Assembly: GCA_000171875.1 (NCBI GenBank)
Contig: ABHI01000003.1
Span: 124,001-188,000, forward strand
Origin: Flavobacteriales bacterium ALC-1
Lineage (GTDB): Bacteria > Bacteroidota > Bacteroidia > Flavobacteriales > Flavobacteriaceae
DNA: 64,000 bases
Direction of reading: 5' to 3'
Part shown: in pieces, positions 47,126 through 56,023 of the stretch
Layout: the number at the start of each line of letters is the position of its first letter
How positions within the stretch are numbered: position 1 is the first letter of the stretch
Position numbers and translations under genes: made by a program
Notes under the pieces: model-generated
What the model was told of the DNA's origin: nothing
The model's database searches: none
Seen by the model: only the letters and a program-made list of their open reading frames with translations

Positions 47126-47959
47126 ATGAAAAATATACTATTGCTTACGGACTTTTCTGAAAATTCTATAAATGCTATACATTATGCAGTAAACTTATTT
47201 AAAAATGAAAGTTGTACTTTTTGTATACTTCATGTAAAAAGTTCCTCATCATTCGCAATGGATGATATGATGACTGCTGGAAATGAAAGTGTGTATAGTT
47301 CAATAATTAAAGATGCAAAAGCACAGTTGAATAGTATAAAGGTAGAGTTGAATAATGCATATAAAACTGAAAAGTTGCAGTTTGAGACTATTATTGACTA
47401 TGATAATTTAACAGATTCTATAAATCAAGTTATAAAATCAAAAACAATAGATTTAATTGTCATGGGAACTAACGGAGTTACTGGTGCTAAGGAAGTCATT
47501 TTTGGCAGTAACACAATCAATGTTATTAGAAAAGTAGATTGCAACACATTAGTTATTCCTGAAGGTTATAAATTTAAGAAACCAAAAGCTGTTTTGCTTC
47601 CGCTTGATTCATTTGATTCATTGAGTGGCAAGGCTTTTTCTGATGCATTGAAATTTATTAAGGTAAATAATAGCACGCTACATATTTTAAGAATTAACCC
47701 AAACGGCATAGAACCAGATACTCAAAGCAAAGATTTTGAACATATAGATTTTCATTTAAAAGATATCACGAACACCTATAACGTGGTTAATAATGTGCCA
47801 ATGCATTTTGCTGTTAGTAGCTATATCCAAACAAATGCTATTGATTTGTCAATATTGATAGAACAAAAAGAGTCGATTTTTGAAAGGTTCTTTATGGGGT
47901 CATCCACCACAAAAATTGGAAATCACCTAAAAGCTCCTCTCTTAGTCTTTCATAGCTGA
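47126..47959 (+). CDS. Universal stress protein, two-domain (Usp 1)
   Basis: A 277-residue cytosolic protein with two tandem UspA folds. The first (1-150) starts ILLLTDFSENSINAIHYA and has the ATP-binding motif MGTNGVTGAKEVIFGSNT. The second (150-277) lacks this Gly-rich motif. It is the only member of the local Usp set on the plus strand, and has its own upstream region with a TGAC-N4-GTCA dyad. Usp proteins help survival during growth arrest; ATP binding by the first domain is predicted. Confidence 0.92.
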   Translation: MKNILLLTDFSENSINAIHYAVNLFKNESCTFCILHVKSSSSFAMDDMMTAGNESVYSSIIKDAKAQLNSIKVELNNAYKTEKLQFETIIDYDNLTDSINQVIKSKTIDLIVMGTNGVTGAKEVIFGSNTINVIRKVDCNTLVIPEGYKFKKPKAVLLPLDSFDSLSGKAFSDALKFIKVNNSTLHILRINPNGIEPDTQSKDFEHIDFHLKDITNTYNVVNNVPMHFAVSSYIQTNAIDLSILIEQKESIFERFFMGSSTTKIGNHLKAPLLVFHS

Positions 47960-48182
47960 AACTCTCAGTTGTTTAAGAGCTTAAAAGCTTTAACTCTTTC
48001 TTTAATTTTTCTACAAATTACTTTCTCTTTTTCATTTGAAGCTTACTTAGCCACTAGAACCTTATAAAACTCATAGGTGTTTATATTTGTACTCTTCTAG
48101 CTTTGGACCAAATATATTGAAGCATATCTCGTTAAGACAAAGCAGTAATGACTATAATAATTTATTAAAAATGATTATAGAT

Positions 48183-48632
48183 CTATTTTCTGTCCATTAA
48201 ATACCTTTGTTTGTCTTCCTTTTTGATATTTTTTATGATGTTAAAAAGCTGTGTCTTTAATGATTTATAATTTTTCAAATAATCTGAAATCACTTTAATC
48301 AGACCACTATGTTCTTTAACATAAGCTCTCTCTTCCTCAATTTGGTCTATGCCATCTAGCATTACCTCCAAATCATTTTCATGAACTTTTATTGATTCTA
48401 TGAGAACGTTATTTCGTTTTTGTGATTTATTAATTGCATCAATAATTTCTTTGTTATCTTGAAATTTTCTTGATGCTATCAATTGGGAAGTGAATGTTGT
48501 TACAAGATCTTCAAAAAAGAGATGTTCGTCTCTTATAAACTTTAATTCAGACAACCATTCTTTTGAAGCTTTGTGCATCTCTTCTGGGCTCAACCATTCT
48601 ATATATCTCGATTGTGTTTGTATAGTTTCCAT
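48183..48632 (-). CDS. Small helical protein of unknown function
   Basis: The ATG at 48632 gives 149 aa (METIQTQSRYIEWLSPEEMH); an upstream in-frame ATG near the hsp20 stop is less likely. The whole protein looks alpha-helical with many Glu/Lys heptad-like stretches (FQDNKEIIDAINKSQKRNNV, VKEHSGLIKVISDYLKNY) and no Cys. I recognise no family. It lies 65 bp after hsp20 on the same strand and so may be cotranscribed with it and belong to the stress set. Confidence 0.7.
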   Translation of the reverse strand: METIQTQSRYIEWLSPEEMHKASKEWLSELKFIRDEHLFFEDLVTTFTSQLIASRKFQDNKEIIDAINKSQKRNNVLIESIKVHENDLEVMLDGIDQIEEERAYVKEHSGLIKVISDYLKNYKSLKTQLFNIIKNIKKEDKQRYLMDRK

Positions 48633-48697
48633 AATATTGTTTTTAAAGTGAAAAAGCAGAAGTCGATTCTTAAAATCACCATCTGCTTTCATAATTG

Positions 48698-49147
48698 CTA
48701 TAAGACTTCAATTACCTTTTTGAGTTTTTCTTTTGCGTCATCATTCTTCTGTAGATTTAGCTTAAGAATACCGTCTATGTAAGTTGCTTTTACATTTTGA
48801 TCTGCATTTACCGAGTTTGGTAGTTGCAATGATCTTTTAAATGAATTATAGCTAAACTCTTTACGTGTATAGTCTTCATCTTTTTCTTCCGATTCTTTCT
48901 TCTTTTCACCACAAACATTAAGCATATTATCTTTTATAGTTATTTCAAAGTCTTTTTTTGAAAAACCTGGTGCAGCAAATTCAATTTCAAAATCTTCTTC
49001 ATGTTCTTTAACATTCATAGCAGGCATTAAGCTATCTTCTTCAAAGAAATCAGAATTAAAAAAATCATCGCTGCTTAAAAAGCTTTTTAGACTATCATTA
49101 GTCCAAGGAAATAATCTATTCCTGTTGTTAAATTTAATAAGTGACAT
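48698..49147 (-). CDS. Small heat shock protein, Hsp20/alpha-crystallin family
   Basis: A 149-residue ATP-independent holdase chaperone. The alpha-crystallin domain (about 45-140) has MNVKEHEEDFEIEFAAPGFS, the FEITIKDNMLNVCGEKK strand pair and LPNSVNADQNVKATYIDGIL with the A-x-x-x-x-G-I-L element; the C-terminus ends KKVIEVL. An FNR-like palindrome lies upstream at 49215. Hsp20 next to Usp genes is a combination known from dormancy regulons. Confidence 0.95.
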   Translation of the reverse strand: MSLIKFNNRNRLFPWTNDSLKSFLSSDDFFNSDFFEEDSLMPAMNVKEHEEDFEIEFAAPGFSKKDFEITIKDNMLNVCGEKKKESEEKDEDYTRKEFSYNSFKRSLQLPNSVNADQNVKATYIDGILKLNLQKNDDAKEKLKKVIEVL

Positions 49148-49214
49148 AATTTTAAAAATTTGGATTAAACTTTATTTGATGCACTAAGTTATTGTATAAT
49201 AGTGTTTTGTGAAA

Positions 49215-49226
49215 TGATAAATATCA
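49215..49226. promoter_or_regulatory. FNR-like palindrome upstream of hsp20
   Basis: TGATaaatATCA, a perfect TGAT-N4-ATCA match centred 73.5 bp before the hsp20 ATG and beyond the stop of the next gene (49256). Confidence 0.6.
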
Positions 49227-49255
49227 GTTTAGACCTGTTTGTCTCAATTAAATGA

Positions 49256-50620
49256 TTACCTTTTTATATCGGTAAGTTTAGGAATTGTAGCATTCCAATT
49301 ATATCGATCTTTTAGTTTTACTCTAAAAGTATCTAATGCCGTAGGTTCGCCATGTATTAGATATACTTTTTCAGGTATATTTTTAATTTGGCTCATCCAA
49401 TCTAATAAATCGTTTTGATCTGCGTGAGCCGATAAACTTTCAATGCTTTTTATTGCTGCATTTACGGAATAATATTTACCAAAAAACCGAATCTCATGGA
49501 CACCATCTAAAAGTTGTCTGCCACGGGTACCTTCAGCTTGATAACCAACTAAAAGAACTGTAGTCTGAGGCTCATCTACGAGTTGTTGTAAATAGGTAAG
49601 CACTCTTCCACCAGTAACCATACCGCTACCTGCAATGATGATTTTTGAGCGTCTATCATCTATGGTTTCCCAAGTTTCTCTATAGGATTGGATGATATTA
49701 ATATGATTACACATAGCGTTATAATCTTGCATTGAGAGTTTATGCCATTTAGGGAAACGTTTAAACACTTCTAGCACATTATTACCCATCGGACTGTCTA
49801 TAAAAATCGGAATATCCGGAATCTTATGTTGTTTATAGAGTTTCCATAGAATAAACATGAGTGTTTGCAGGCGCTCAACTGCAAAACTCGGAATGATTAG
49901 ATTTCCTTTTTTATGAATAGTATCTTTTATAATCTCAGTTAAAACATTTTCTACATCATCCTTTGGATGTATTTTATTACCATAAGTACTTTCCACGAAT
50001 AAAAAATCTGCCCATTCAGGTTTCTTAGGATCGTTTAATAAATAGTCATTTTGCCTACCTATATCTCCAGAAAACACAAAACGTTTGCCATTAATATCAA
50101 TTTCTATAAATGTTGCACCTATGATGTGGCCGTTATATTGAAAACGATACGAAATGTGTTCGGATAAATAAATCCATTTATCTTCAATTTCTACATCAAA
50201 TAATGTGATTGTTTTCTCTGCTTCTCTAATTGTATAAAAGGGTAGTGCTGGTTTATGTTTGGTGTATTTTTCTTTGTTGGCCTTTTCGGCTTCTTCTTCA
50301 TGGATTTTTGCGCTATCTTTTAGTATAATTTCTGCTATTGCTAATGTTGGTGCTGTACCAATAATTTTTCCTGTAAACCCTTGTTTTAATAAACGTGGTA
50401 AATAACCGACATGGTCTAAATGGCCATGGGTAAGTAATACAATATCTATTGCAGCAACGTCTATTGGAAGGGCATTCCAGTTGAGTTCTCTAAGTTCTTT
50501 TAAACCTTGAAACATACCACAATCTATTAAAATGTTTTTTTCGGAAGTTTCAATAAGAAATTTTGAACCTGTTACAACTCCAGCTGCTCCTAGAAAGTTG
50601 ATTTTTGCAAATTTTTCCAT
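49256..50620 (-). CDS. Metallo-beta-lactamase / beta-CASP / RMMBL nuclease
   Basis: A 454-residue protein of the CPSF73-like beta-CASP family, mostly RNA endo/exonucleases. The metal site is LLTHGHLDHVGYLPRLL, with FSGDIGRQND as a further metal motif. The beta-CASP part carries FVESTYGNKIH, IPSFAVERLQTLMFIL and IAGSGMVTGGRVLTYL; the RMMBL tail has SLSAHADQNDLLDWM and VYLIHGEP. It is probably an RNase that processes or degrades RNA under stress. It is the last gene of the operon starting at the Usp at 52784, 9 bp after the ATP-cone gene. Confidence 0.92.
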   Translation of the reverse strand: MEKFAKINFLGAAGVVTGSKFLIETSEKNILIDCGMFQGLKELRELNWNALPIDVAAIDIVLLTHGHLDHVGYLPRLLKQGFTGKIIGTAPTLAIAEIILKDSAKIHEEEAEKANKEKYTKHKPALPFYTIREAEKTITLFDVEIEDKWIYLSEHISYRFQYNGHIIGATFIEIDINGKRFVFSGDIGRQNDYLLNDPKKPEWADFLFVESTYGNKIHPKDDVENVLTEIIKDTIHKKGNLIIPSFAVERLQTLMFILWKLYKQHKIPDIPIFIDSPMGNNVLEVFKRFPKWHKLSMQDYNAMCNHINIIQSYRETWETIDDRRSKIIIAGSGMVTGGRVLTYLQQLVDEPQTTVLLVGYQAEGTRGRQLLDGVHEIRFFGKYYSVNAAIKSIESLSAHADQNDLLDWMSQIKNIPEKVYLIHGEPTALDTFRVKLKDRYNWNATIPKLTDIKR

Positions 50621-50629
50621 CTTAATTAT

Positions 50630-51469
50630 TTAATCACAAAGCAGTGAAATTTCATTTATGATTTTTTCTTTTCTTGTTTCAGATACACCTAAGTGATCTA
50701 GAAAAAACTTATCATGTATTAGTTCTCTACAAAGAATAATATCTCTGCTTAATAAAAATTGTTTTTCTCTATTTGTAAGCAATGTAGATACGGTTATTGG
50801 ATATAAGCCTAACCGATCTATTCTATCTTTTAACCCATTGCTTTTTGGGTAATCCCAACTTAATAAATGTAGACCAACACAATTGCCATAGTTTAAAGCA
50901 TCGTCTGTAAACCTTGTATTGGTAACTACCCAACCTTCAGTGAGGAAAACCTCTTTTTCCGAATTATTTTTCCAATTTGCTTTTACATCTTGATATCTCG
51001 AATTGATATATAATGGAATTTTAACGTTACAATTTAAACCTTGTTCGCCATGAAATTTGCACTCAATAATTGTTGCGGTATCGTTTTTGTAGGCAATAAC
51101 ATCAATCTCATGAGAGACACATTTGCCTTGAAAAGTTTTACCAACAGCTGTCTTATATCCAGAGTATTTTAAAATAGCGCTTACAAAATGCTCAAAAGGG
51201 AAGCCTGTTGGTCCTAACTCATATATTGCTTTTTTGAGTTTGTATTTTGAAGCCAAATGACTTTTGCTTTTTTTGAGTAGAGCAAAAGCGCGGTTATAAA
51301 TTTCTTTGGTAGAAATTCCTTGGTAAAGCTCATCACGTACTTTATTAAGTATTTGTTTTACAATTTTATCATTTGCACCAGTTCTTTTTAGTGATGAGTG
51401 CAACTTATCTAACGAGAATTTTGCTTTTTCACCTGATGCCTTTATGATTTCTATATCCTGAACTTCCAT
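50630..51469 (-). CDS. ATP-cone domain fused to a Mrr-like PD-(D/E)xK nuclease
   Basis: A 279-residue protein. The N-terminal part (1-90) matches the ATP-cone of NrdR and ribonucleotide reductases (IIKASGEKAKFSLDKLHSSL, GISTKEIYNRAFALLKK). The middle (about 90-215) has a restriction-endonuclease-like Mrr core: GFPFEHFVSAILKYSGY, SHEIDVIAYKNDTATIIECK (the D...ExK metal site) and a Trp-Val-Val-Thr-Asn strand. The C-terminus is helical. A nucleotide-sensing domain on a nuclease suggests DNA or RNA cleavage linked to the ATP/dATP level. It is a standalone gene without a methylase, so not a restriction system. Operon: Usp, small protein, this gene, beta-CASP nuclease. Confidence 0.85.
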   Translation of the reverse strand: MEVQDIEIIKASGEKAKFSLDKLHSSLKRTGANDKIVKQILNKVRDELYQGISTKEIYNRAFALLKKSKSHLASKYKLKKAIYELGPTGFPFEHFVSAILKYSGYKTAVGKTFQGKCVSHEIDVIAYKNDTATIIECKFHGEQGLNCNVKIPLYINSRYQDVKANWKNNSEKEVFLTEGWVVTNTRFTDDALNYGNCVGLHLLSWDYPKSNGLKDRIDRLGLYPITVSTLLTNREKQFLLSRDIILCRELIHDKFFLDHLGVSETRKEKIINEISLLCD

Positions 51470-51509
51470 AATGATATTTTACTTCAAGAATTAATAAAAT
51501 TTTGAAAGC

Positions 51510-51917
51510 TTAATTTGATAAGAAAAAATTTCTAACCCATGATTTTACTTGGTTATCCGTCATACTATCTACTTTTTCCACACCTTTTATTTTAGTGTTT
51601 AATTCGCTATAATTTTTTTGTAATTCCTTACTGAACTTTATATTGGTTTCTGCAGGTCCAAAAATGACCAAAGCATCAGTATCCTTAATTTCTGAAACAA
51701 TATTTTTAAAATATTCTTTAAATTGATGTTTTTCGCGCTCTAAGTATTTGCTGTCTTGTATGACATCTTGAGGTCCTCCTTTAAATTTTGTACCAGAACC
51801 ACCATGTATATGGTAATGCTCAATATTTGAGTCTATAGTGTTTAGTGTTTCTGTGCTATTCTCTATTGTAACAATCAGTGCTTTATTTTTATCTAGCCAA
51901 ACTCCTGTATTTTTCAT
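51510..51917 (-). CDS. Small protein, possibly eRF1/host-attachment-like
   Basis: A 135-residue cytosolic protein starting MKNTGVWLDKNKALIVTI. It has a Gly/His-rich loop (HYHIHGGSGTKFKGGPQD) and an ALVIFGPAETNIKFSKEL block. The layout GVWxDxxKA...IxSxIE...GPAExxxxxxxxL recalls small bacterial eRF1-domain-like or host-attachment-type proteins, but this is a weak match by eye. It sits between a Usp gene (12 bp) and the ATP-cone nuclease gene (40 bp), so a stress role is likely. Confidence 0.7.
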   Translation of the reverse strand: MKNTGVWLDKNKALIVTIENSTETLNTIDSNIEHYHIHGGSGTKFKGGPQDVIQDSKYLEREKHQFKEYFKNIVSEIKDTDALVIFGPAETNIKFSKELQKNYSELNTKIKGVEKVDSMTDNQVKSWVRNFFLSN

Positions 51918-51929
51918 CGTTATTATTTT

Positions 51930-52784
51930 TTAGTTTCTTAAATCGTGCATTGCCAGTATTGGAACTTTTAAGTGAAGTGTGATACTTTTTACCATAGCGT
52001 CAGTTAAAATGCTTCCGAAAAAAGCATGTTTTTTATTTATAAAGGCAACCATGTCACTATCTCTACTTTCTACAAAAATGTTTACAGCTGATTCTACTGC
52101 TGTATGCGATAATGAATGAAATTTATAGTTAGTGTCTTCTAAAATTTCTTCTAGTAATTGTTTGTTTTCTTTTTGTTCTTTGCTCAGTTTGTTTTCCTCA
52201 GAAATATGTAGTACAATAATTGTGGCGTCACATTTTTTAGAAATATCTATTAAATAATTAAGCTCACGTTTTTTATAATGTGTTTTAAAACTTGTTGGGA
52301 AAACAATTTCTTTAGGTAAAGTAATTTTTGCATCTAGAGGTACAGCAATTACAGGGCAATTACGGACTTTCTCCATCACGTATGTAGCTGTACTACCAAA
52401 TGCTGTTGCCCTAGAATAGGTTTCGCCTTTGGTTCCCATAATAACCATTTCAATATCCTTTTGTTCTACGAGATCCTTTATCGCATCAATAGTGTTATTA
52501 AATACTGATACAGTTATAAAATTGTGTTTTGGGTTATCATATTCTGACATGGTAATCATATCATATAATTTAGCCAAACTATTTTCAGAATGTAGTTTTG
52601 CGGTTTCATATAACTCACTACCTGGTTCCATATTCAATAGACTTTTCATAAGATTACTAGTAGCAGAAAACACATTGAGTAGATAAAAATCACAGTGATC
52701 ATTTTTATAAAGCTCTATTGCATAACGCAGAGCTTTAGTTGCATTTTTAGAAAAATCTGTAGGTATTAAAATTTTATGACGCAT
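51930..52784 (-). CDS. Universal stress protein, two-domain (Usp 2)
   Basis: A 284-residue paralogue, first gene of a four-gene operon running down to the beta-CASP nuclease. The N-terminal domain starts KILIPTDFSKNATKALRYAI. Its ATP motif is MGTKGETYSRATAFGSTA, where the second Gly of the usual GxTG is replaced by YS, so binding may be altered. The C-terminal domain carries FINKKHAFFGSIL in place of a Gly-rich loop. A perfect FNR-like palindrome sits 62.5 bp upstream. Confidence 0.92.
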   Translation of the reverse strand: MRHKILIPTDFSKNATKALRYAIELYKNDHCDFYLLNVFSATSNLMKSLLNMEPGSELYETAKLHSENSLAKLYDMITMSEYDNPKHNFITVSVFNNTIDAIKDLVEQKDIEMVIMGTKGETYSRATAFGSTATYVMEKVRNCPVIAVPLDAKITLPKEIVFPTSFKTHYKKRELNYLIDISKKCDATIIVLHISEENKLSKEQKENKQLLEEILEDTNYKFHSLSHTAVESAVNIFVESRDSDMVAFINKKHAFFGSILTDAMVKSITLHLKVPILAMHDLRN

Positions 52785-52840
52785 GGTATTGATAGTTAAC
52801 TTATTTATATAAATTTAATCTATCATTAGCAGGTATAAAA

Positions 52841-52852
52841 TGATATATATCA
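52841..52852. promoter_or_regulatory. FNR-like palindrome upstream of Usp 2 operon
   Basis: TGATatatATCA, perfect, centred 62.5 bp before the ATG at 52784. It overlaps the stop codon of the upstream Usp gene (52850-52852), so this operon has its own promoter inside the Usp array. Confidence 0.65.
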
Positions 52853-53683
52853 GATAAGGCATGGAATAACCAAGAAAGGAATCATAGGTTTAAGCCCTAT
52901 TTTTTTTATTACAGGTTCATTAATAATCTTCTCGATAAGACTGTGCTTGTAATTTATCATAACAAGTATATTAATGTCTAATTCCTCAATGAAATCATTT
53001 ATTTCTTGTGCTTTTTTTGCATAATCAGGCATCCAATGAAAACTACAAGAATAGTTTTTTAAGTAGGTTTTTAGCATTTCTAGATTATACTCCTGTATTT
53101 TGGTTAACTCTTCCTCTTTGTTAATATGTAATACTCTTATTTTGGAGTTGTAGAGTTCTTCTAAACGTTTTAAAGGCAGTAGCTCTTCACCATAGAAATG
53201 ATGCAAATCTGTCGGAAATGCGATTTGTGCCGGTTCAACAAAATCAAACTCATTTGGAACAATTAATACAGGACATCCTTTTATTTTTTTTATGGTGCGA
53301 ACCGTATTACTTCCAAAGAAGATATCCTTTGCGCTTGTAGTACCTTTTGTTCCCATAATTATACAATCTATTTTATGCTTTTTGATTGAATTTTCTATGG
53401 CCTCATTTAGACTTGAAACACTTAGAATGATCTCAAACTCATGATTTGCATTTGCGTTAGATGTCTGCGCCATGTCCTTTAATTCTTCTAGCGCTTTCAT
53501 AGCATTATCAGCCATCGTGGTCAACGACTTGTTAGATTGGTTTGATATGGTAGAGGTTTTCATTTTATAAGAATGGAGAAAGTAAAACTTACATTCTTCG
53601 TTTACATATAGTTTTAATGCATATACAGCTGCACTCCAGGCGTTATCAGAAAAATCTGTGGGTAATAATATGTTCTTTTTCAT
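52850..53683 (-). CDS. Universal stress protein, two-domain (Usp 3)
   Basis: A 277-residue paralogue. It starts NILLPTDFSDNAWSAAVYAL, has the ATP motif MGTKGTTSAKDIFFGSNT and the C-terminal element MINYKHSLIEKII. It lies 55 bp after Usp 4; that gap contains a 6-bp inverted repeat (CTAATA-N4-TATTAG at 53686-53701) right before the ATG but no TGAT-N4-ATCA site, so it is probably read from the promoter before Usp 5. Confidence 0.92.
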   Translation of the reverse strand: MKKNILLPTDFSDNAWSAAVYALKLYVNEECKFYFLHSYKMKTSTISNQSNKSLTTMADNAMKALEELKDMAQTSNANANHEFEIILSVSSLNEAIENSIKKHKIDCIIMGTKGTTSAKDIFFGSNTVRTIKKIKGCPVLIVPNEFDFVEPAQIAFPTDLHHFYGEELLPLKRLEELYNSKIRVLHINKEEELTKIQEYNLEMLKTYLKNYSCSFHWMPDYAKKAQEINDFIEELDINILVMINYKHSLIEKIINEPVIKKIGLKPMIPFLVIPCLI

Positions 53684-53738
53684 GACTAATAGATATATTA
53701 GATTAAAATTCTTCTTCCTTATTACGCATAGTAATCAA

Positions 53739-54584
53739 TTAAGTATTTGACGGAAAAACCAAAAATGGTATGTTAAGATGAAAACCAATCTGGTTAATCG
53801 TGTTCTTAAAGAATAGATTCTCAAAGAAAGAATGCTTGTTATTTATCATTACTAAAAGATTGATTTTATGCTTAATTTGAAATTCATTTATCGCATCTGT
53901 AATATCCATAGATTTTACATCATGAAATAAAAAAGCTGAGTGCTTAAAAATTGATTGTATTGTCCGTTTATTAATTTCTTGTCTTTCTGTAAGGTCATAA
54001 CCTGTTGATACATGCATTACATTTAATCGAGAATTATTTGATAGCACTATTTCCTTTAAAATTTTCAGACTTGAATGTTTAAACATTACATCTAAATCGG
54101 TGGGAAACAATATCTCATGAGGTGCTTCAAAAGAAAAATTTGAAGGAATAACCAAAACAGGACACTTTACTCCTTTAAATACATGTACCGTGTTTGAACC
54201 AAGGAGCACTTCTTTAGCACCAGTTGCACCTTGGGTTCCCATTACTATAATATCAATATTATGTTTACTTGCAAACTCTTTAATGCTAGAAATTAATGTG
54301 TCAAACCTTGAGTAAGTTTCAAATTTATGCTTGGTGTTGTTTTTAAATTCTTTAGATATTCTCGATATTAATTTATTGAGATTTTCTTGTGATGTATTCC
54401 TAACTGCATCACCTAGGCCAAATTGAGCTGGATAACCCATTACATATTCAACATGATAAATAACAGGAGTGTATGCGTTTAGTAAATGAAAAGTACATTC
54501 TTGGTCCTTATATGCCTGTATAGCATAAGAAATAGCATTCCATGAATTTTCTGAAAAATCTGTGGGTAAAAGTATCTGTTTCAT
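53739..54584 (-). CDS. Universal stress protein, two-domain (Usp 4)
   Basis: A 281-residue paralogue starting QILLPTDFSENSWNAISYAI, with a full ATP motif MGTQGATGAKEVLLGSNT and the C-terminal element MINNKHSFFENLFF. An inserted Tyr/Pro-rich loop (TPVIYHVEYVMGYPAQFG) follows the first strand. It is 12 bp after Usp 5 and therefore in its operon. Confidence 0.92.
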   Translation of the reverse strand: MKQILLPTDFSENSWNAISYAIQAYKDQECTFHLLNAYTPVIYHVEYVMGYPAQFGLGDAVRNTSQENLNKLISRISKEFKNNTKHKFETYSRFDTLISSIKEFASKHNIDIIVMGTQGATGAKEVLLGSNTVHVFKGVKCPVLVIPSNFSFEAPHEILFPTDLDVMFKHSSLKILKEIVLSNNSRLNVMHVSTGYDLTERQEINKRTIQSIFKHSAFLFHDVKSMDITDAINEFQIKHKINLLVMINNKHSFFENLFFKNTINQIGFHLNIPFLVFPSNT

Positions 54585-54596
54585 TGTAAGAAATTT

Positions 54597-55451
54597 TTAA
54601 GTATTAAATCGTGCTGTGTTTTGCATAGCTAATAATGGTATTTGTAAACCAAGACTAACTTTATCTATGTTAGATGGAAATAGCATGTTTTCTAAAAAGG
54701 AATGCTGAGTATTTACCATCGTAATAATGTCTATATCTTTTTCTTTAATGTGAGTTTTAATTGTGCCAGCAACATCTTTACTGTCTTCATGGCAAAAATT
54801 AACGTTGTTGTCTCGTAGTGCTTCCTCAATAAAGACTTTATTGTCCTCTTGTCTTATGGATAATTTATTGCTTTTAGATACATACAATACATTTATGGTG
54901 CTTCGGTAAGATTTTGCCAATACTGACAATAATTTTAATTCACGACGCTTGTAAGGCATTAAATAATTGGTCGGAAATAGAATATGTTTTGGTTGTGTAT
55001 TGGTAAAGTTAGACGGAATTGCTAAAACGGGGCATTGCACATATTTTAATACCTGAAATGTTTTGCTTCCAAATATAATATGACGTTCGTCTGATTTGCC
55101 TTTAGTTCCCATAACAATCAAATCTATATTCTTGCCATCGACTATAAGATTTGCCTCCTCTACCAGTGTGTTGTATGCAGAAATTGTATGATAAGTGAAT
55201 CTAGGATTTGGTGCTATCTCTTTTATAGTTTTAAGTAAGTTCTCTAAATTGGTTTTTGATTCATTACTAATCCTATCCAAAACGTCTTCAAACACTTCAC
55301 GAGACGTTAAATCATCATGGTCATAAAACTCATTTTGATAGGCATGCATAAAATAGAATGTCGCTTTTTGGTATTTAAAAAACTCTAGCGCATATTTAAT
55401 GGCATTCATGGAATTTTCTGAAAAATCGGTTGGAAGAAGTATTGAAAACAT
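54597..55451 (-). CDS. Universal stress protein, two-domain (Usp 5)
   Basis: A 284-residue paralogue, first gene of the Usp 5-4-3 operon. It starts SILLPTDFSENSMNAIKYAL. Its ATP motif MGTKGKSDERHIIFGSKT is partly changed (no GxTG), while the C-terminal element MVNTQHSFLENMLF is kept. A perfect FNR-like palindrome is centred 62.5 bp before the ATG, exactly the spacing seen for Usp 2. Confidence 0.92.
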   Translation of the reverse strand: MFSILLPTDFSENSMNAIKYALEFFKYQKATFYFMHAYQNEFYDHDDLTSREVFEDVLDRISNESKTNLENLLKTIKEIAPNPRFTYHTISAYNTLVEEANLIVDGKNIDLIVMGTKGKSDERHIIFGSKTFQVLKYVQCPVLAIPSNFTNTQPKHILFPTNYLMPYKRRELKLLSVLAKSYRSTINVLYVSKSNKLSIRQEDNKVFIEEALRDNNVNFCHEDSKDVAGTIKTHIKEKDIDIITMVNTQHSFLENMLFPSNIDKVSLGLQIPLLAMQNTARFNT

Positions 55452-55507
55452 AGTATTTAGTTTTATGATTCTATTGTAAAATTAAATAGTATAAGACCCA
55501 AAAACTA

Positions 55508-55519
55508 TGATATATATCA
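55508..55519. promoter_or_regulatory. FNR-like palindrome upstream of Usp 5 operon
   Basis: TGATatatATCA, identical in all 12 bases to the site at 52841, centred 62.5 bp before the ATG at 55451. Confidence 0.65.
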
Positions 55520-55623
55520 GATGAATATTTTATATAATGGTATTCATTAGTTTTAGTTTTTGTTTTATTCGAAAACTGTAAAATGAATAGAAACTAATAT
55601 GCCTGTATCTGTAAATTAATAGA

Positions 55624-56010
55624 TTATATAGTAATGATATTGTAAACTATATTAAGTAGAAAGAGACCAATAAAAAATAACAAAGTGTAAATTACTTGTA
55701 CCAGCTTAATATTAATAAACTCAAGCCAAGTAACTGTTTGCTTTGGAAAAGAAAATAATGCCAATCCAATAAATAGCGATAACCATCCTATTAGTGTAAT
55801 AATGAGTTTATAGCTTGGTTCCCAAATATTATGAAATAGAATATTTAATAAGCCTATAATAATGGCCATAAAAGCAAAGACAATTAAAAATTTTTCGTCT
55901 TTAAGATCATTAAAAATTTGCTTAATACGTTTTGGGTTAAGGCTTAATATTAGAAAGAAAATAATTAAGTACCATCCCCAAAATTTTGCTAAAAAAACTG
56001 TATTGTCCAT
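55624..56010 (-). CDS. Small four-helix membrane protein of unknown function
   Basis: A 128-residue integral membrane protein with about four hydrophobic helices (FWGWYLIIFFLILSL, FLIVFAFMAIIIGLLNILF, LIITLIGWLSLFIGLALFSF, VIYTLLFFIGLFLLNIVY). No family is recognised with certainty. It is 13 bp after Usp 6 on the same strand, so it is cotranscribed with it. Confidence 0.75.
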   Translation of the reverse strand: MDNTVFLAKFWGWYLIIFFLILSLNPKRIKQIFNDLKDEKFLIVFAFMAIIIGLLNILFHNIWEPSYKLIITLIGWLSLFIGLALFSFPKQTVTWLEFINIKLVQVIYTLLFFIGLFLLNIVYNIITI

Positions 56011-56023
56011 AGTTAATTATTAT

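Noticed and set aside
50630..51469. Restriction-modification system
   Set aside because: The Mrr-like nuclease has no methylase or specificity partner nearby and sits in a Usp operon.
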